From the NCBI GenBank assembly GCA_963784995.1, contig CAWATZ010000003.1:1488001-1552000 (forward strand): 64,000 nt of DNA, written 5' to 3'. The DNA is from CAWATZ01 sp963784995. Its GTDB lineage: Bacteria; Planctomycetota; Planctomycetia; Gemmatales; Gemmataceae. The translations under genes were made by a program, and so were the position numbers. Shown here piece by piece: positions 61,299 through 64,000 of the stretch (position 1 is its first letter; each line of letters begins with the position of its first letter). Under the pieces are notes generated by a model. The model had not been told where the DNA came from. It made no database searches and saw nothing but the letters and a program-made list of their open reading frames with translations.

Positions 61299-64000
61299 AT
61301 GGCATTTCATCCCTTTAACTGGTTCCGGAAACATAAGAAGGCTTTCTTCGCCGGCTTGACGATCGTCTGCATGGTTGTCTTCGTCGCCACCGGCTTCATG
61401 GGCGATCCGCTCTCGCGCATGCGCCAGGGCTACCGCAACCAGGGCAACTACGTCACCACCCTCTACGGCCGGAAGGTCTACGTGGGCACGCTCCAGGAGC
61501 TGGCGTACGATCGCGGCCTGGTCAATGACCTGATGGTGGGAAGTCAGCAGATGCAGTGGCCCGGCTTGCTTGTCACGGTCGATGGGGTCATCGGCCAAAA
61601 ATTCCAGGCTGGCCTCGAAAAACAGCCCATCAACGTCCGTGTCCTCCTGGAGAGTGTTTTCCGCAAGGCCGTGAACCGCATGCGGTTCTTCAGCAGTCGG
61701 GCCGAGACCTACGATGATGTCCTGAAGGACCTGGCCATGATCTGGAGCGAGCGCTGGTCGAACGTCGATAAGCCGGATACGCTCCGGGCGATCGATGAAC
61801 TGCTGATCCTCCTGGAGATCCAGGCTTACTTTTCAAATCCGCAGCGGAACCCCCAGGAACTCTACTTCGGCGGCAACCGGTCGGTCGAGAGCCTGCTGGA
61901 TTTCATGATCTGGCAGAACCAGGCCGATCGGCTGGGCATTTCCCTGACCGAGGAAAACGTCGTCAAGACGCTGACCGCTGAGCTGGGCGGCATCGACGTC
62001 TTTGACAGTAATACGATTGCCGGCAGCTTGCGGATCAAGTTCTTGTTCCTGAGACAGACGGGTCGGGACCAGAACCGGACTCCCGAGAGGCTGGTCAAGG
62101 CGCTGACGGAGGAGCTGCGCGTCCAGCTGGCCCGGCGTGCGCTGCTGGGCCAGGAGAATGGCTTCCGGGCTTACCGCTCCGGGACCAGGACGACACTTTT
62201 CGGCCGGGAAGTGTGTCCGAACGTGCTCCGCAGCCCGGCGGATCCGACTCCCGATCAGTTTTTCGACACCTATCGCAAGGAGCGGACCTCGGTCAACCTC
62301 GCCGTGCTCGACCTGCCGGTGGCCAGCTTCCTGAGCGCGGTGAAGGAGGAGCCCAAATACGTTTATCTGAAGGACCTGTTCGACAAGTACAAGGGCCAGG
62401 AGCCGACCCCGACCAGCCCCACGCCCGGCTTCAAGTCGCCGCACAAGGCGCGGTTCGCCTGGATGAGCGTGAGCCCGACTTTGCCCTACTTCCGCGAACA
62501 GGCCCGGGCCTACGTCCTGGCCCAGAGCGTCCAGCAGCTGGTTTCTCCACTGAGCATGCTGGGCTCGGGGGGTGGCGGTTGTGCTGCCCCGGCTGCCTTG
62601 CAGGTTGCGGCTTTCCAGGAACTCCAGGATTGGAGCCATTCCCTGCCAGTGTCGCTGCAGGCCGGCTATGCCCGCTACCTGAAGAACGAGAAGGAATACC
62701 ACTGGAGTTCCCGCGAACGGGCCCTGGACAGGCCCTCGCCGCTCTATCGCGACAGTTACCTGCTGCGGCCGGCGCCCTTGACCCTGGGAGCGGCCCAGGC
62801 CATCGCGGGCCGGCTGAACCCGACCGCCGGCATCTGGGGGAACCTGCTCCCGACAACCGGGGCCCTGTTCGGACCGGCCGCCCTCGCGGAGCAGCAGGCG
62901 GAGGAACGGACGGCGAAACCGCTCCTGGCCGCGGCCGGGCTGACCGGCCTGGTGCCCGAGGGGAACGGCCTGATGCTCCTGACCGCTGCCCTGCTGCACA
63001 CCAAGATCGAGCCGGCTCCCCCCTATCCGGTGATGTCTGCCCAGGAGGTGGCCCTCCGCTTGCTCGATGAAGAAAGCACCCAGTACGCCAGGACCCTGTT
63101 CCGGACGGCCCTGCGCACGTTCACGGAGGACCTGACCAAGAAGAAAGATGCTGCGGAGAAGGAGGCCGTCGTCCAGGCCTTCCTCAAGAAACTGGGAGTG
63201 GAAAAGACCTATCACGTCATGAAGACGGCGGAGGATCGCTACGCCCTGGACACGGACAAGGAACTGCAGCCGCTCAAGGAAGCCTACGAAAAGGACTTCC
63301 AATTGAGAGGGCAGGTGAATTTCGGTCTGTTTTTGCTGGAGGGTCGCGGGAATGCTCTTTATGCGCCGGACGACAGCCTGATCGTCCCTGGGACCCTGGA
63401 GAGAGGCGGCGAGCCCTCGCGCTACGTCTTCTGGAAGACGGAGGACGTCCGGGCCAAGGAGCCGGCCTCTCTGGAGGCGGTGCGCTCGCAGGTCGAGGAC
63501 GCCTGGCGCTGGCAGGTGGCCCAGGCGAAGGCCCAGGCGAGGGCCCTGGAGATCGAGAAGGAACTGAAGAAAGAAGCGGAGAAGGTCGAGAACCCGGACG
63601 TCCTGGTCGATTGGCTGAACGAGAAGGTCGGCAGAGAGAAAAAGGGCAAGGTGTTCCACCTCGAAGGCGTGGCCCGGTTGATCGAGCCGAAAACACCGAG
63701 CGATCCCCGCATCCAGACCTACGTCGCGTACAGTCCGCCCAAGGAGAAGATCGAGTACCCGCCTGCGGACTTTGCCAGCAAGGTCCTGGACACGCTGACC
63801 CGGAAAGGCGACGCGGTGGTGCTGGCGGATCAGCCCCGGGCTCACTATTACGTCGCCCTGGCCACCGCCCGCAACGTGCCGAGCCTGGACGGTTTCCTCC
63901 TGTTCGTCTACGGCAGGACGCCGACCGCGAACGCGTTCTGGGGTGAAAATGCCCTGCCGGAGAACGAGAAGGCGTATCAGCAGCACGTCCTGCACGAGCT
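61299..64000 (+). CDS. SurA/PpiD-like membrane-anchored chaperone, 3'-partial
   Basis: At least 900 residues; the frame is open from ATG 61299 to the end of the window. Starts MAFHPFNWFRKHKKAFFAGLTIVCMVVFVATGF: a basic stretch and one membrane helix (about 14-33), the layout of PpiD and SurA_N_3-type periplasmic folding factors. A helical region follows with segments such as SVESLLDFMIWQNQADRLGISLTEENVVKTL, which fit SurA N-domain helices. From about residue 640 a parvulin-like part may begin (QVNFGLFLLE, ASLEAVRSQVEDAWRWQVAQAKAQA, FASKVLDTLTRKGDAVVLADQ), but I see no clear parvulin active-site pattern. Probably helps fold exported proteins, fitting the many secreted products of this window. 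Confidence 0.7.
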   Translation, partial: MAFHPFNWFRKHKKAFFAGLTIVCMVVFVATGFMGDPLSRMRQGYRNQGNYVTTLYGRKVYVGTLQELAYDRGLVNDLMVGSQQMQWPGLLVTVDGVIGQKFQAGLEKQPINVRVLLESVFRKAVNRMRFFSSRAETYDDVLKDLAMIWSERWSNVDKPDTLRAIDELLILLEIQAYFSNPQRNPQELYFGGNRSVESLLDFMIWQNQADRLGISLTEENVVKTLTAELGGIDVFDSNTIAGSLRIKFLFLRQTGRDQNRTPERLVKALTEELRVQLARRALLGQENGFRAYRSGTRTTLFGREVCPNVLRSPADPTPDQFFDTYRKERTSVNLAVLDLPVASFLSAVKEEPKYVYLKDLFDKYKGQEPTPTSPTPGFKSPHKARFAWMSVSPTLPYFREQARAYVLAQSVQQLVSPLSMLGSGGGGCAAPAALQVAAFQELQDWSHSLPVSLQAGYARYLKNEKEYHWSSRERALDRPSPLYRDSYLLRPAPLTLGAAQAIAGRLNPTAGIWGNLLPTTGALFGPAALAEQQAEERTAKPLLAAAGLTGLVPEGNGLMLLTAALLHTKIEPAPPYPVMSAQEVALRLLDEESTQYARTLFRTALRTFTEDLTKKKDAAEKEAVVQAFLKKLGVEKTYHVMKTAEDRYALDTDKELQPLKEAYEKDFQLRGQVNFGLFLLEGRGNALYAPDDSLIVPGTLERGGEPSRYVFWKTEDVRAKEPASLEAVRSQVEDAWRWQVAQAKAQARALEIEKELKKEAEKVENPDVLVDWLNEKVGREKKGKVFHLEGVARLIEPKTPSDPRIQTYVAYSPPKEKIEYPPADFASKVLDTLTRKGDAVVLADQPRAHYYVALATARNVPSLDGFLLFVYGRTPTANAFWGENALPENEKAYQQHVLHE

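Overview
The window is high-GC bacterial DNA and almost certainly comes from the phylum Planctomycetota, most likely the Gemmatales/Gemmataceae. It carries a set of families that are hallmarks of that group: a DUF1549/DUF1553 plus DUF1501 pair, a TIGR03067 protein, a glycine-rich TIGR03000 protein, a BBP7 outer-membrane barrel, a secreted sulfatase, redoxin/cytochrome c/copper-domain fusions and zinc-finger Ser/Thr kinases. FabI is of the chlamydial/plant type, which also fits the PVC superphylum. There are no rRNA genes, I recognised no tRNA, and I see no CRISPR array.

Layout. 1-14.4 kb: a partial PQQ/TPR protein, an FHA kinase, a bestrophin-like channel, a kinase fused to a urea/amide-binding sensor, a beta-carbonic anhydrase, a zinc-ribbon TPR protein and pyruvate carboxylase. 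14.4-20.3 kb: a small unknown protein, an HTH-receiver-degenerate GGDEF regulator, a tightly coupled pair (TIR/deoxyribosyltransferase-like protein plus PD-(D/E)XK nuclease), a cupin, a secretin-type N-domain protein and a P-II protein. 20.4-31.7 kb: the exported-protein zone (DUF1549/1553, DUF1501, FabI, TIGR03000, sulfatase, BBP7, S1/P1-nuclease-like). 32-36.6 kb: an accessory patch with a HEPN protein and its small partner, an IS4-type transposase remnant and a three-gene operon of unknown function. 36.7-46.8 kb: DinG helicase, Uma2 protein, polysaccharide export protein, an ECF sigma/membrane protein/secreted protein operon, and an SF1 helicase. 46.8-47.9 kb: a possible Tse2-like toxin with a small partner. 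48-57.9 kb: a block of secreted redox and protease-like proteins with two duplicated gene types, and a tetraheme cytochrome. 58.2-64 kb: topoisomerase I and a SurA/PpiD-like chaperone that runs off the end.

Two global features stand out. First, most intergenic gaps hold palindromic or tandem repeats, in several distinct families, often touching a stop codon; one is a perfect 61-bp inverted repeat and one REP-like family occurs four times. Second, seven otherwise well-conserved genes are split by single-position frameshifts (eight sites in all), which points to sequencing or assembly indels rather than real gene death.

The best candidates for undescribed systems are the TIR/NDT-like plus nuclease pair (16540-18022), the HEPN pair (32105-33075), the Tse2-like pair (46960-47521), and the one-polypeptide urea/amide receptor kinase (5416-7920).
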